Shown: piece by piece, positions 1 through 10,123 of the stretch | Layout: each line of letters opens with the position of its first letter | How positions within the stretch are numbered: the first letter of the stretch is position 1 | NCBI RefSeq assembly: GCF_900207585.1 | Contig: NZ_OAOP01000005.1 | Span: 124,001 to 188,000 of the forward strand | Direction of reading: 5' to 3' | DNA from: Bacillus oleivorans | GTDB taxonomy: Bacteria > Bacillota > Bacilli > Bacillales > JC228 | Length of the DNA: 64,000 nt | The notes under the pieces: generated by a model | Told to the model about the DNA's origin: nothing | The model's input: the letters and a program-made list of their open reading frames with translations, nothing else | Databases searched by the model: none | Made by a program: the position numbers and the translations under genes

Positions 1-1536
1 GGCAACCACGGCAAACCCTTTACCTGCTTCTCCTGCTCTAGCAGATTCAATGGCTGCATTTAGAGCTAGTAGATTTGTATTTTCAGCAATTTCTTCAATC
101 GTTTCGACGATGGTAGAGATTCTGCTAGATTGTTCAGAAGCTAATACAACTTGCTGTGTCAAGTGATTGGCCAGTTCTAGGAATTCTTCGGAAGTCGACG
201 AAAGTTCTTGGACTGTTAATAACCCTCGTTTTCCTTCTTCTTCAGTTTGCACTGCATTTTCGGAAATGATTGTACTTAAACCTTCTGTTTTTAAAATTTG
301 TTCAGACACTTCTTTTACAAGCAGGTTACCTTCTTCAAGTCTTTCAGATTGATCTGTTGCACCCGCTGCTACTTGTTTAATGGCATGATTCACTTCATTG
401 GCCTGTGCCGTTGTTTCTTCTGAGATCGCTGCCAGATGTTGTGAAGCAGCCTGGACAGCATCAGACGAATTCAAAATTTGAATAAATGCATGCTGAACCT
501 TATCAGCCATCTGGTTAAAGGTGCTCGCCAGATCTCCCATTTCATCTTCTGTATCAAGTGCGACCCGGTGAGCAAAGTTTCCGTTCCCGATTTTTTCTGC
601 ACCAGATTTTAATGAAAGAATAGAACGATTAATTCCTTTTACAATATAAAAACTCATGACAAAAATAAAGGCGATTAAAACACAGCTAAAAAGAATAATC
701 CATAATTGCAACGTTTCATTTTCACTTTGCAGTGTTCGTTTTACGTTGTCCAAATCAGATTTTACAAAGCCTTCTACGGAAGTAACTGCAAGTTCAATTT
801 CTTCACCAAGCTGGTTAAAATCTTCCATGTAGGCATTGGTTCTGTCAAATGTGCGTAAAACATCATTTAAAAGGCGCTGATAATTGGAAAGAGAGGTCAT
901 GATACCGTTCTTTGTGGTCTGATTTACACTAGTAGCATTTACAATCTCTTTCATATTTTGGAGTTGGTCGGCAAATTCGTTATAGCTTCCCCTGTCCATT
1001 GTAATCATAAAGTTTTTCTCATAGAGACTAAGCAGCGACATTGCATTTACGATGTTTTGATTTGCTGTTGAAGCAGCAAGAGAGGTCAAGTTTTTATTAA
1101 GAAGGTCTACTTCTCCTCTAATACCATCCACTGCTGTATATCCAATGGTTTCGTATGTATCGGTTAAACTTACAAAACGTTCATAATAGGTATTTACTGA
1201 GTCTTTGATCTTCGTAAATTGCTCTTCAATTTGTTTGTTTTCTGCATAATTTTTTGCTAGACTAACTGCTTCATTACGAATCGAATTAATGTCTTCATTA
1301 ATACGAAATGCTGTATCAGGATTTGGTTCTTTTAAATATTGCTGCTCTAAAGTCCGAACTTGGGACATGCTATATTTTAGTGCCTGGCTTCTTTCAACCG
1401 CTGCTGATAATTCTTCCTGAACTTCGCTCGCAGCATTTTGTTTTAATGACAGATAAAAATTAGATCCAAGTAAAATAATCATGCCAGCAACTGCACTAAT
1501 TACAATGAGCCACATTCTTGATTGAATGGTTCTCAA
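1..1536 (-). CDS. Methyl-accepting chemotaxis protein (C-terminus cut by window edge)
   Basis: Transmembrane chemoreceptor that would signal to CheA/CheW. The first 512 codons are visible; the rest lies left of the window. I place the start at a TTG (base 1536) because GAGGGGGG sits six bases upstream and the protein then begins [11 protein letters not shown], a usual receptor opening. Membrane segments lie at about residues 8-30 and 274-297, flanking a long coiled sensor region. A HAMP domain follows (about 298-350), then the signalling coiled coil, with the conserved hairpin tip including [16 protein letters not shown] at the very edge of the window. The ligand cannot be told. A sigma-D-like promoter lies upstream at 1632-1658. 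Confidence 0.93.
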   Translation of the reverse strand, partial: MRTIQSRMWLIVISAVAGMIILLGSNFYLSLKQNAASEVQEELSAAVERSQALKYSMSQVRTLEQQYLKEPNPDTAFRINEDINSIRNEAVSLAKNYAENKQIEEQFTKIKDSVNTYYERFVSLTDTYETIGYTAVDGIRGEVDLLNKNLTSLAASTANQNIVNAMSLLSLYEKNFMITMDRGSYNEFADQLQNMKEIVNATSVNQTTKNGIMTSLSNYQRLLNDVLRTFDRTNAYMEDFNQLGEEIELAVTSVEGFVKSDLDNVKRTLQSENETLQLWIILFSCVLIAFIFVMSFYIVKGINRSILSLKSGAEKIGNGNFAHRVALDTEDEMGDLASTFNQMADKVQHAFIQILNSSDAVQAASQHLAAISEETTAQANEVNHAIKQVAAGATDQSERLEEGNLLVKEVSEQILKTEGLSTIISENAVQTEEEGKRGLLTVQELSSTSEEFLELANHLTQQVVLASEQSSRISTIVETIEEIAENTNLLALNAAIESARAGEAGKGFAVVA

Positions 1537-1631
1537 TGAAGACCCCCCTCTTTTTTAAGGAATTTTAACATTTTTTTGTCTGTATTTTATACAATTTCTA
1601 AGAAAAATCGACGAAATTCCCCTTATAGACT

Positions 1632-1658
1632 TTATCGGTAAAACAATTCAAGAGTTTA
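1632..1658 (-). promoter_or_regulatory. Sigma-D-type (flagellar/chemotaxis) promoter of the chemoreceptor
   Basis: On the minus strand TAAA and ACCGATAA are separated by exactly 15 bases. The known B. subtilis sigma-D consensus is TAAA-N14-16-GCCGATAT, so only the first and last -10 bases differ. It lies about 95 bases upstream of the TTG start of a gene class usually in that regulon. Confidence 0.75.
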
Positions 1659-1811
1659 ATGAAATGTGTCGCATAACTTGTATTAGAATAATAAATTGGT
1701 CCAAAAGTAATATAAAATCGAGGTTATCGGCAAATTATTAGTCTTTGACTCCCTACTTTTGATACAATTTTTTTATTAAATACGAACAAGCATGAATCGG
1801 AGGTTATTTTG

Positions 1812-2138
1812 ATGAAGAAACTTCATTCACTTGAAGAAGTTAATACACTAGTAAATAGCGGTACGCATGTATTTGTATTTTCTGCAGACTGGTGTCCAGA
1901 TTGTCGCTTTATTGAACCCTTTATGCCAGAAGTGGAAGAAAAGTTTTCGGACCTTGGATTTATTTATGTAGACCGGGATCAATTTATTGATCTTTGCCAA
2001 GAGTGGGACATTTATGGTATTCCAAGTTTTGTTGCCTTCCATAATGGGAACGAGGTAGGACGTTTTGTCAGTAAAGATCGCAAGACAAGAGAAGAAATTG
2101 AGTCTTTTTTAACGAGTCTTTCTGGTACAGCGGATTAA
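1812..2138 (+). CDS. ytpP: Thioredoxin-family protein YtpP
   Basis: Small cytoplasmic thioredoxin-like protein of 108 residues with a CPDC redox motif (residues 28-31, within WCPDC) and the conserved cis-proline region IPSF. The fold runs the whole length and there is no signal peptide. It matches B. subtilis YtpP in length and position next to ytpQ. ATG 1812 is preferred over the TTG three bases earlier, because GGAGGT ends seven bases before it. The physiological substrate is not known to me; a thiol-disulfide role is inferred from the family. Confidence 0.9.
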   Translation: MKKLHSLEEVNTLVNSGTHVFVFSADWCPDCRFIEPFMPEVEEKFSDLGFIYVDRDQFIDLCQEWDIYGIPSFVAFHNGNEVGRFVSKDRKTREEIESFLTSLSGTAD

Positions 2139-2147
2139 ATAATTAAG

Positions 2148-2183
2148 ATACTGCCGGAGTACATGGCGTGCTGCCGGCAGTAT
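2148..2183 (+). repeat. Perfect 10-bp inverted repeat after ytpP
   Basis: ATACTGCCGG and CCGGCAGTAT pair perfectly around a 16-base loop, ten bases after the ytpP stop. The right arm also contains the self-complementary CTGCCGGCAG. No T-run follows, so it is not a classical intrinsic terminator. It may stabilise a transcript end or bind a protein. Confidence 0.6.
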
Positions 2184-2269
2184 TGCATGCTGGTATAAGG
2201 CAGTCCCTTTCTCCTGTTCAAATTTCCTCATGCCTCTTTTTACCCACACGTCTCTATACTTTACAATGG

Positions 2270-2299
2270 TTGAACAACCGTTTTAAGATTCAGTACAAT
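2270..2299 (+). promoter_or_regulatory. Probable sigma-A promoter of ytpQ
   Basis: TTGAAC, an 18-base spacer and TACAAT lie about 33 bases before the ytpQ ATG. The -10 matches the consensus at 5/6 and the -35 at 4/6. A small palindrome, GGTTGAACAACC, overlaps the -35 box and could be an operator. Confidence 0.45.
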
Positions 2300-2331
2300 A
2301 TTCTTTATGTAAGAAAAATGAGGTGGCCGCT

Positions 2332-3138
2332 ATGAAAATGAATACGCTGAAAATGAAACAGATTCTTGAGGAAAAATTAAAGGAACCTAATCGAACGATT
2401 CGCTACGATCGTGAACATGATGCATTACGGATTGAAAATAGGGATACCGGAAAAGGTATTACTGTATCCCTGTCATCGGTTGTTAATAAATGGAACGAAA
2501 TAAAGGAAAAAGCGATTGAGGAAATTGTTTACTATGTGAATGAAGCGCTCACAGTAATGGGTAAGGAACATGCAATGGACGATGGCGGAGGTCTCATTTT
2601 TCCGGTAATAAGATCTACTTCTTTTCCGACCCAATCTGAAGATGGAGTGAGGCTTTTATTTGATAATCATACAGCAGAAACAAGAATATATTATGCGTTA
2701 GATTTGGGTAAAAGCTATCGCCTGATCGATGAAAAGTGGCTGGGAGATAACGATGTATCTCCCCAAACTGTCAGAGAAATGGCGAAGTTTAACGTTCGCT
2801 CATTAGATACAGAAATGAAACAAGATGTAGTAGCAGGGAATACTTTTTATTTTCTTAATTCAAATGATGGCTATGATGCGAGCAGAATATTAAATGATAT
2901 ATTCCTGCGGACAATGTCAGAAAAAATAAAAGGGACCATGACCGTTTCTGTTCCTCATCAGGATGTTCTGATTATAGGTGACATCCAAAACGAAACGGGC
3001 TATGATGTCTTAGCACAAATGACAATGAGCTTTTTTACAAACGGATATGTTCCGATTACCGCTCTGTCATTTCTTTATCAGGATGGTGAATTTGAACCAA
3101 TTTTCATTTTAGGGAAAAATAAACCTCCCACTGAGTAG
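2332..3138 (+). CDS. ytpQ: DUF1444 protein YtpQ
   Basis: A 268-residue soluble protein of the DUF1444 family with no established biochemical role. I recognise it from the conserved [10 protein letters not shown] segment (about residue 94) and its position between ytpP and the FtsK-like gene, as in B. subtilis. ATG 2332 is chosen over GTG 2323 because AGGTGG ends five bases upstream of it, while the GTG lies inside that ribosome binding site. In the B. subtilis map I recall ytpR (a tRNA-binding-domain protein) directly downstream. Here only 183 bases without a gene follow. Confidence 0.85.
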   Translation: MKMNTLKMKQILEEKLKEPNRTIRYDREHDALRIENRDTGKGITVSLSSVVNKWNEIKEKAIEEIVYYVNEALTVMGKEHAMDDGGGLIFPVIRSTSFPTQSEDGVRLLFDNHTAETRIYYALDLGKSYRLIDEKWLGDNDVSPQTVREMAKFNVRSLDTEMKQDVVAGNTFYFLNSNDGYDASRILNDIFLRTMSEKIKGTMTVSVPHQDVLIIGDIQNETGYDVLAQMTMSFFTNGYVPITALSFLYQDGEFEPIFILGKNKPPTE

Positions 3139-3321
3139 GGAGTTCTCCCTTTTATTACATCTATGACATTTTCTTTGATTTTTAGAAACGATAGGAAGTT
3201 CGATACTCTATTAGTCTAAAATAGGCTATAATAGAAGAAAAACTCGAGGCTTCAGGCCAGTTTTTTTTGCCTAAAGGGCATTGGGTTTATTAGAGGAGCA
3301 ATTAAAAAGCGAGGGTTTTCG

Positions 3322-5778
3322 ATGAATTTCTTTCATAAATGGATTCAAAAAATAAAGAAACAAGAAGAGGAACAATCGGTTCTGGAAGAATATTTAAAAG
3401 AACGGCCTTTCATAAACCCTGAGGAAAGCCGCGGAAAAGATGTCGAAGCCCGCATTACATACCAGTATCCTAAAGGGCAATTCAGATTTCCCTTGATATC
3501 GGATGAAGAATTACATAGAAAAAGGCATCAAACAACAAGGCGGCATCTGGAAAAGGAACAGAGTATTCCGATTCGTGAGAGAAGAAGGGCACGCAGTGAA
3601 CAGAAGGAGGACAAACAGTCTCCTATAAAAGAAGAGATTCAGAAGAAGATGGAAATGAAGAAAGGGCCGAAGAAGCCTTTTTCTCCTACTCAAATTCCAT
3701 CCCCTATCTATGGATTTCATAGCCGGACTGAAAATAATAGCTTACTAATATCTAATTTAAAGAGAGAAAAATCTCCTATACCAAATTACTCGGAAAATAC
3801 ATATGAAAAAGGGTTTTTTACTGAGATTCTTGGAGAACAGATTGAAACGATAGAGAAAACTGACGAAGTCATCCTCTCTGTAAGTCATAATGGGGAAATC
3901 ACAGATGAAGAGCGGGAAGTGCCTGTAACGGGTTCAGAGCGAAAATTGAGCATTATAAATGAGTTTGATCCTGAACCTCCATTTGCACAGATAGAAAGCA
4001 AGGAAGAAGCTTTTTATGAAGAAACAGAGGAGACCAATGAAATCGAGGAAGAGATAGAGGTTAATACAGAAGCAGATCACATGGAAGCGGGAGAATTCCG
4101 AGTTCTTTATGATAATGACGAACCAGAGGAAGGGCAGGAAACTCCGGAAGCTATTTATTATTCTCGAAGGATTGATAATGAAAGAAATGAAGAAGCAGCT
4201 GCAGCAATAGAAACTGCTGAAAACGAAGAGAATGGCGAAAGCCGGGAATCGACTCGTCCGCATCTTCCCTTTAATGTTATTATGCTGAAACAGGATAAAT
4301 TAAAATGGGAAAGACGAAACGAAAAGCAGCCTTCTGGGCCAGTTATGCAGCAAACCGAAAAAATGGTGCCAGAAACGAAAAGCTATTTGTTCCCAAGTCA
4401 GCAATTGTTGACTCCGCCAGCTGGTGAAGCAGACCAGGGTGACTGGATCGAAGGCCAGGCCCATATTTTAAATCAAACGCTTGAATATTTTCATGTTAAA
4501 GCAAGGGTTGTTAATTATTCCCAAGGGCCATCAGTTACTCGGTTTGAAGTCAGCCCTGAACCAGGGGTTAAAGTTAATAAAATTACAAATTTAACGGACG
4601 ATTTAAAGCTGAGCCTGGCAGCCCGTGATATTCGGATGGAAGCACCAATTCCAGGCAAACATACAATCGGAATTGAAATTCCTAATTTAAAATCCAGACC
4701 TGTTCATCTGAGAGAAATAACGGAACATCCAAAATTTACGGAAAGTTCTTCACCACTTACAGTGGCACTCGGTTTAAGTATTTCCGGCGAACCGGTTGTA
4801 ACAGACTTAAAGAAAATGCCCCATGGTTTAATTGCAGGTGCCACTGGGTCTGGAAAGAGTGTGTGCATAAACTCTGTATTAGTGAGTTTGTTATATAAAG
4901 CTCATCCTGATCAGGTGAAACTGCTTTTAATCGACCCGAAAATGGTGGAACTGACACCATACAACGGTATCCCTCATTTAGTCAGTCCTGTTATTACAGA
5001 CGTTAAGGCTGCTACGAGTTCGTTAAAATGGGCGGTACAGGAAATGGAGTCACGCTATGATGAATTTGCAAAAACAGGGGTAAGGGATATTGAAAAATAT
5101 AATCAATTATTCCCTGATAATACCCTGCCTTATGTAGTAATTGTGATAGATGAATTGGCTGATTTGATGATGGCGGCACCAGCCGATGTAGAGGATGCTA
5201 TTTGCCGAATTGCTCAAAAGGCTAGAGCCTGCGGAATCCATTTAATTATTGCCACACAAAGACCTTCAGTAGACGTTATTACAGGTTTGATTAAAGCAAA
5301 TGTACCAACTAGAATTGCTTTTTCTGTTTCTTCCCAAGTAGATTCCAGAACGATTATTGATACGTCCGGAGCAGAAAGATTACTGGGAAAAGGAGATATG
5401 CTCTTTCTGGAAAATGGGGCTTCCAAACCGGTTCGTCTGCAGGGTACGTTTGTATCGGATACCGAGATTGATGCAGTGGTACAGCATGTATCAATGCAGC
5501 AAGAAGCTGACTACCTATTCCGTCAGGAAGAATTATTGCAAAAAGCCCAAATCGCAGACGAAGAAGATGAATTGTTCATGGAAGCTTGCCAATTTGTCAT
5601 AGACCAAGGGAATGCATCAACATCTCTTTTACAAAGAAGATTCCGGATTGGCTACAATCGTGCGGCAAGACTGATTGAAATGATGGAGTCTCAAGGGATT
5701 GTATCCGGGGCAAATGGAACAAAACCAAGGGATGTCCTAGTCTCAGAAGATGAGCTTGCGATTCAGTCAGACCAATAG
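3322..5778 (+). CDS. sftA: FtsK/SpoIIIE-family DNA translocase SftA
   Basis: Soluble septum-associated DNA translocase that clears chromosome termini from the closing division septum. It has 818 residues. The N-terminal half is charged, low-complexity and Glu-rich (about 20-360) and replaces the membrane domain of SpoIIIE. The motor has Walker A GATGSGKS at about 505-512 and Walker B VIVIDELADL at about 604-613. The C-terminal winged-helix gamma domain, which reads SRS/KOPS-like sequences, spans about 752-815. B. subtilis SftA is recalled as longer (about 950), the difference lying in the poorly conserved linker. GAGGG precedes ATG 3322. Confidence 0.93.
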   Translation: MNFFHKWIQKIKKQEEEQSVLEEYLKERPFINPEESRGKDVEARITYQYPKGQFRFPLISDEELHRKRHQTTRRHLEKEQSIPIRERRRARSEQKEDKQSPIKEEIQKKMEMKKGPKKPFSPTQIPSPIYGFHSRTENNSLLISNLKREKSPIPNYSENTYEKGFFTEILGEQIETIEKTDEVILSVSHNGEITDEEREVPVTGSERKLSIINEFDPEPPFAQIESKEEAFYEETEETNEIEEEIEVNTEADHMEAGEFRVLYDNDEPEEGQETPEAIYYSRRIDNERNEEAAAAIETAENEENGESRESTRPHLPFNVIMLKQDKLKWERRNEKQPSGPVMQQTEKMVPETKSYLFPSQQLLTPPAGEADQGDWIEGQAHILNQTLEYFHVKARVVNYSQGPSVTRFEVSPEPGVKVNKITNLTDDLKLSLAARDIRMEAPIPGKHTIGIEIPNLKSRPVHLREITEHPKFTESSSPLTVALGLSISGEPVVTDLKKMPHGLIAGATGSGKSVCINSVLVSLLYKAHPDQVKLLLIDPKMVELTPYNGIPHLVSPVITDVKAATSSLKWAVQEMESRYDEFAKTGVRDIEKYNQLFPDNTLPYVVIVIDELADLMMAAPADVEDAICRIAQKARACGIHLIIATQRPSVDVITGLIKANVPTRIAFSVSSQVDSRTIIDTSGAERLLGKGDMLFLENGASKPVRLQGTFVSDTEIDAVVQHVSMQQEADYLFRQEELLQKAQIADEEDELFMEACQFVIDQGNASTSLLQRRFRIGYNRAARLIEMMESQGIVSGANGTKPRDVLVSEDELAIQSDQ

Positions 5779-5833
5779 GCCATAGACCTAAGCTTTACTT
5801 GTGGTTCGATTCTATATAAAATGAAATAGGATA

Positions 5834-5860
5834 AGTGGCCTTCTTTTCCCTAGGGCCACT
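5834..5860 (+). terminator. Weak hairpin after sftA
   Basis: AGTGGCC and GGCCACT pair across a 13-base loop, followed by an AT-rich tail without a clean T-run. It may act as a weak terminator. The remaining bases to 6000 show no other clear feature. Confidence 0.35.
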
Positions 5861-6000
5861 AATCTAATAATCTTTTGCATATACTTAAGACAAACACTTC
5901 TTAGTCGTTCAGGATCAATTTTACGGGATTGATTAGAGTAGTCCATTACCTCTATATGTACAGGTAGCAGTAAAGTTAAGGATACATAAGGAGATTAGCG

Positions 6001-7104
6001 ATGAAGGAAATCGAATTGAAGTTACAAGGGAAGATCAAAAGGCTAACGAATAAAACCTTTAAATTTGATGAGAGAGTAAAGGATGGCTGGTTTTCGGCGG
6101 TTTATTTTTTAAAGACAAGGGAAATAGTCCAAAAATATCGGCCCAATTATATAGTGACCATGCAATTTTTTCAAAAAGATCATGCTGTTCTTTGCGGTAC
6201 GGATGAGGTCATAGCATTAGTTCAAACATTTGCTGACGATCCATCAGGGTTAGAAATTTATTCTTTAAAAGATGGAGATCAGATTGAACCGTTTGAAACC
6301 GTATTAACCATTACAGGCCCTTATCAAAATTTTGGTTATTTAGAAGGATTAATTGATGGGATTTTGGCCAGAAGGACTTCAGTTGCTACGAATGTATATA
6401 ATGTCGTAAAAGCCGCAGGAATTTCTGGAACGCAAAAACCCATTATTTTTATGGGAGATCGTGACGACCACTTCACCCAGCAAGCGGGTGACGGGTATGC
6501 AGCCTATGTCGGAGGGTCGACAGCCCAAGCTACCCATGCCATGAATGAATGGTGGGGCAGAAAAGGAATGGGCACGATGCCTCACGCCCTTATTCAGCTT
6601 TTCGACGGTGATATCATTGCAGCTTGTAAAGCGTATCAAGAGACATTTCCGGAAGACGAATTGTCGGCTTTAATTGATTACAATAATGACGTCATTACAG
6701 ACGCATTAAGAGTCGCGAGAGAATTTGGAGAGGATTTAAAAACGGTGCGACTTGATACTTCGAGAACAATGATTGATCAGTATTTCCTCAGAAACCAGCA
6801 CCTTTTGGGTACCTTTGATCCTAGAGGAGTCAATCCGGAATTGATTTTTGCTTTAAGAAAAACTTTAGATGATGAGGGGTTCAATCATGTAAAGATTCTT
6901 GTAACCGGAGGATTTGACGAAAAACGGATACTCGAGTTTGAAAAGAAAAAAGCACCGGTAGATATGTATGGAGTGGGACGAAGCTTGCTGAAAATTAATA
7001 TCGGTTTTACAGGAGATAATGTTTTATTGAATGGTCAGCCTCAGGCGAAAGCTGGCCGCAGATATCGCCCAAATCCAAGGTTAGAAAAAGTGGAATTACA
7101 ATAA
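6001..7104 (+). CDS. Nicotinate phosphoribosyltransferase (short form)
   Basis: Makes nicotinate mononucleotide from nicotinate and PRPP in NAD salvage. It has 367 residues, much shorter than the roughly 490-residue PncB recalled for B. subtilis and nearer the compact NAPRTases of archaea and the B. cereus group. Family marks are the N-terminal YFLKTREIVQ, the GGSTAQATHAMNEW region (about 172-185), GTMPHALIQ (about 191-199), RLDTS (about 256-260) and TGGFDE in the phosphate-binding part of the barrel. AGGAG lies seven bases before the ATG. It stands alone between sftA and murC. Exact nucleobase specificity (nicotinate or nicotinamide) is inferred from the family. Confidence 0.82.
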   Translation: MKEIELKLQGKIKRLTNKTFKFDERVKDGWFSAVYFLKTREIVQKYRPNYIVTMQFFQKDHAVLCGTDEVIALVQTFADDPSGLEIYSLKDGDQIEPFETVLTITGPYQNFGYLEGLIDGILARRTSVATNVYNVVKAAGISGTQKPIIFMGDRDDHFTQQAGDGYAAYVGGSTAQATHAMNEWWGRKGMGTMPHALIQLFDGDIIAACKAYQETFPEDELSALIDYNNDVITDALRVAREFGEDLKTVRLDTSRTMIDQYFLRNQHLLGTFDPRGVNPELIFALRKTLDDEGFNHVKILVTGGFDEKRILEFEKKKAPVDMYGVGRSLLKINIGFTGDNVLLNGQPQAKAGRRYRPNPRLEKVELQ

Positions 7105-7118
7105 CATAGTTGAAAACA

Positions 7119-7127
7119 TGGTATAAT
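7119..7127 (+). promoter_or_regulatory. Extended -10 promoter before murC
   Basis: TGGTATAAT is a full extended -10 element (TGn plus consensus -10) about 83 bases before the murC ATG. No good -35 box is visible, as is common for extended -10 promoters. Confidence 0.5.
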
Positions 7128-7209
7128 GGTTCGGATGAAGTTTGATTCGCAAATAAAAGTATGATTCATATAATGGTTTAAGATAGACGATTGTTGGAGG
7201 TTTCAATTT

Positions 7210-8520
7210 ATGACTCTTTATCACTTTGTTGGTATAAAGGGCTCTGGTATGAGTGCGCTTGCCCAAATTTTACATGATATGAATTTTGACATACAAGGCT
7301 CTGATGTGGAAAAGCGCTTTTTTACTCAGCTAGCTTTAGAAAAGTCAGGAATTACAATACTCCCTTTTGCCAAAGAGAATATTCAGCCAGGAATGACGAT
7401 CATAGCGGGGAATGCTTATCCTGATTCACATGAAGAAATCCAAGAAGCTATGAAATTAGGACTCCCGATCGTTCGTTATCATCGTTTTTTGGGCGATTTT
7501 ATGTCGAGGTTTACGAGTATTGCCATTACAGGAGCACATGGTAAGACGTCGACAACTGGATTACTTGCCCATGTAATGAAGGGAATTAAGCCAACTGCCT
7601 ATTTAATTGGAGATGGCACTGGTCATGGAGACGAGAGTGCAGAGTATTTTGTGTTTGAAGCATGTGAATATAGGAGACATTTCTTATCTTACTTTCCTGA
7701 TTACGCAATCATGACGAACATTGACTTCGACCACCCTGATTATTTTGCCAATATTGAAGATGTGTTTGCTGCCTTTCAGGAAATGGCTTGGCAAGTGAAA
7801 AAAGGGATTATTGCCTGTGGCGATGATGAACAGCTTCAGAAAATCCAGGCAAAAGTGCCTGTCATGTTCTACGGGTTTGATGAAGGGAATGACTTCCAAG
7901 CCCGAAATGTTGAGAAATCAACAGAAGGAACGTCATTTGATGTATTTGTGCGAAATGAATTTTATTCACGCTTTTTTATTAAATCTTACGGGGATCATAA
8001 CGTTTTAAATGCCCTTTCAGTTATAGCCCTTTGTCATTATGAAGAATTAGACGTAGAGCTTGTTAAAGAACGATTAAAAACGTTTGAGGGTGTAAAAAGA
8101 AGATTCACTGAGAAAGAAATTGGCAGCCAGGTGCTGATTGATGATTACGCCCATCATCCGACTGAGATCAAAGCAACGATTCAGGCGGCGCGACAAAAGT
8201 TTCCTGGACGAGAAATAGTCGTTGTTTTTCAACCACATACCTTTACGAGAACTCAGACATTTTTAGACGATTTTGCATCCAGTCTGAGTGAAGCGGACTA
8301 CGTATACCTATGTGATATTTTTGGTTCTGCTCGTGAGCATCACGGGCAGCTATCAATTCATGACTTGAAAGATAAAATTGAGGGTGCCTCTCTGCTTCAG
8401 GAAGATGATCCATCTGCGCTAAATAACCATGCAAACAGCGTAGTGATTTTTATGGGAGCGGGGGATATTCAAAAATTTCAAGATGCCTATGAAGAATGGC
8501 TTACCCAGCATATGAACTAG
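7210..8520 (+). CDS. murC: UDP-N-acetylmuramate-L-alanine ligase MurC
   Basis: Adds L-alanine to UDP-MurNAc with ATP, the first step of the peptidoglycan stem peptide, in the cytoplasm. The 436 residues show all three Mur ligase domains. The Rossmann-type UDP-binding start is [14 protein letters not shown], the ATP loop is TGAHGKTST at about 107-115, and the C-terminal domain has [10 protein letters not shown] at about 314-323. Length is typical (432 in B. subtilis). GGAGG precedes ATG 7210. The stop codon forms part of a strong terminator, so it is the last gene of its unit. Confidence 0.97.
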   Translation: MTLYHFVGIKGSGMSALAQILHDMNFDIQGSDVEKRFFTQLALEKSGITILPFAKENIQPGMTIIAGNAYPDSHEEIQEAMKLGLPIVRYHRFLGDFMSRFTSIAITGAHGKTSTTGLLAHVMKGIKPTAYLIGDGTGHGDESAEYFVFEACEYRRHFLSYFPDYAIMTNIDFDHPDYFANIEDVFAAFQEMAWQVKKGIIACGDDEQLQKIQAKVPVMFYGFDEGNDFQARNVEKSTEGTSFDVFVRNEFYSRFFIKSYGDHNVLNALSVIALCHYEELDVELVKERLKTFEGVKRRFTEKEIGSQVLIDDYAHHPTEIKATIQAARQKFPGREIVVVFQPHTFTRTQTFLDDFASSLSEADYVYLCDIFGSAREHHGQLSIHDLKDKIEGASLLQEDDPSALNNHANSVVIFMGAGDIQKFQDAYEEWLTQHMN

Positions 8521-8547
8521 CTTCGAACTTTGGTTCGAAGCTTTTTT
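8520..8547 (+). terminator. Intrinsic terminator of murC
   Basis: GCTTCGAAC and GTTCGAAGC pair around a TTTG loop and are followed by a T-rich tract. The hairpin begins at the last base of the murC stop codon. Confidence 0.9.
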
Positions 8548-8616
8548 CTTTTGGGGGCCTGGTATTGGTGGTGTGGTTTTTGGATGGAATGGAGCGAATG
8601 TATAATTATATCTTCC

Positions 8617-8772
8617 GATGACAGACATTTTGGTACGGTTTTCGATTGCAATTGTCTATCATGGCCCTGATGAAGGACACTTTGGTGCGGTTTTCGGTTG
8701 CAATTGTCTATCATAGATCCGATGAAGGACATTTCCTTTGTTATTTCGCTTGGTTTTGTCCAACAAAACCTC
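8617..8772. repeat. 52-bp tandem repeat, two clear units and one degenerate
   Basis: Units start at 8617, 8669 and 8721, each 52 bases apart and each beginning GATGA. The first two agree at about 43 of 52 positions and share TTGCAATTGTCTATCAT. The third keeps GATGAAGGACATTT and then drifts. It lies between two terminators in a 350-base stretch with no convincing gene. Reading frames here are short and lack ribosome binding sites. Confidence 0.75.
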
Positions 8773-8833
8773 CAAAGAAGAACATCATCGACGTTTTGTT
8801 GTTGCCATATAAAGGATTGGAGAGATCCTGGAG

Positions 8834-8866
8834 AAAAAGAGGCCTGCCGGTCGGCATGCCTCTTTT
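8834..8866 (-). terminator. Terminator of ampS (works on both strands)
   Basis: AAAAAGAGGC/GCCTCTTTTT plus inner TGCC/GGCA arms form a symmetric hairpin with T-runs in both directions. It ends seven bases before the ampS stop codon. Confidence 0.85.
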
Positions 8867-8872
8867 TCATTA

Positions 8873-9988
8873 TTATTTTAAGTTTTCCGGATTTAATCCT
8901 TCTAGTTCAGGTAAAACAAATCGCCCGTCTTTGCGGACTAAAACATCATCGAAATAGATTTCCCCGCCGCCGTATTCAGGTCTTTGAATATTGACCATAT
9001 CCCAGTGAATGTTGGAGTGGTTGCCGTTATAGGCATTTTCATAGCATTGGCCAGGTGTAAAGTGGAAGCTTCCATCAATTTTTTCATCAAATAAAATATC
9101 CTGCATCGGGTGAAGGATATACGGATTGACTCCAATTGCAAATTCTCCGATATAACGGGCACCTTCATCAGTATCAAATATTTTTTGAATCCGTTCGGTA
9201 TCATTGGATACAGCATCAATAATTTTTCCATTTTTAAATGTTAAGCTGACATTTTCAAAGGTAAACCCTTGGTAAGGGGACGGTGTGTTGTAGGATATTG
9301 TCCCATTGACAGAATCTTTTACCGGTGCTGTATATACTTCTCCATCCGGAATATTGGCATGGCCGGCACACTTAATCGCGGGAATATCTTTAATTGAAAA
9401 GCGCAGGTCGGTCCCTGGTCCCGTAATTCTCACTTGATCGGTACGGTTCATTAATTCAACCAGCGGCTCCATCGCGTGATTCATTTTGCTATAGTCTAAA
9501 TTGCATACATTGAAATAAAAATCTTCGAATCCCTCCGTACTCATTTTGGCTAGCTGAGCCATCGATTCATTTGGATAACGAAGCACAACCCATTTTGTTT
9601 TTGGTACGCGGATTTCACGGTGAACCATTTTGCCGACTGTATTTCCCTCAATTTTCATTTTTTCATCTGGAACATCGGCTAGTTCGTTAATGTTGTTGCC
9701 AGAACGCAACCCTATGTATGCATCCATTTCTTTCATAACGTTCGCTTCAAATTGGGCAAGCAAGTTAAAATGATCCTCAGTTGCACCCATTAGTAAAGCC
9801 CGGTCTACTTGCTTGTCTTTAATAGAAACAAAGGGATAACCGCCTGCTGCATATGCCTCTTTTACTAAAGCAACTACGAGCTCCCGCTGCAAACCAAAAT
9901 TTTCGATGAGTACCTTTTCGCCTTTTTGTAATTGAACCGAATAATTAATTAAAGTGTTCGCCAATTTTTCCACTCTTGGATCTTTCAA
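8873..9988 (-). CDS. ampS: M29-family metallo-aminopeptidase AmpS
   Basis: Cytoplasmic aminopeptidase removing N-terminal residues from peptides with a two-metal centre. It has 371 residues, somewhat shorter than B. subtilis AmpS as recalled (about 410). M29 features are visible in order: IPDGEVYTAP with a metal-ligand Glu, RYIGEFAIGVNP with a second Glu, a His in SFHFTPGQ, and the HWDMV His-x-Asp pair near the end. The start is TTG at 9988, with GGAGGGG six bases upstream. It is transcribed alone. Fewer visible loops than the 410-residue form leave some doubt about the exact subgroup. Confidence 0.88.
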   Translation of the reverse strand: MKDPRVEKLANTLINYSVQLQKGEKVLIENFGLQRELVVALVKEAYAAGGYPFVSIKDKQVDRALLMGATEDHFNLLAQFEANVMKEMDAYIGLRSGNNINELADVPDEKMKIEGNTVGKMVHREIRVPKTKWVVLRYPNESMAQLAKMSTEGFEDFYFNVCNLDYSKMNHAMEPLVELMNRTDQVRITGPGTDLRFSIKDIPAIKCAGHANIPDGEVYTAPVKDSVNGTISYNTPSPYQGFTFENVSLTFKNGKIIDAVSNDTERIQKIFDTDEGARYIGEFAIGVNPYILHPMQDILFDEKIDGSFHFTPGQCYENAYNGNHSNIHWDMVNIQRPEYGGGEIYFDDVLVRKDGRFVLPELEGLNPENLK

Positions 9989-10123
9989 CTAAACCCCTCC
10001 ACTGCAGTAATGGTATATTTGTAATAATTCCATTATATTTTACACAAAGTCGCAAAAACATAAAAGAAAAGGCAAAAAAAGAAGAGTTTTCCTTCTTGAG
10101 ATAAGAAATCCTTTTAAAAATAA

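Noticed and set aside
8517-8870. 117-residue minus-strand reading frame between murC and ampS
   Set aside because: It runs through the murC terminator and the 52-base repeat and has no ribosome binding site.
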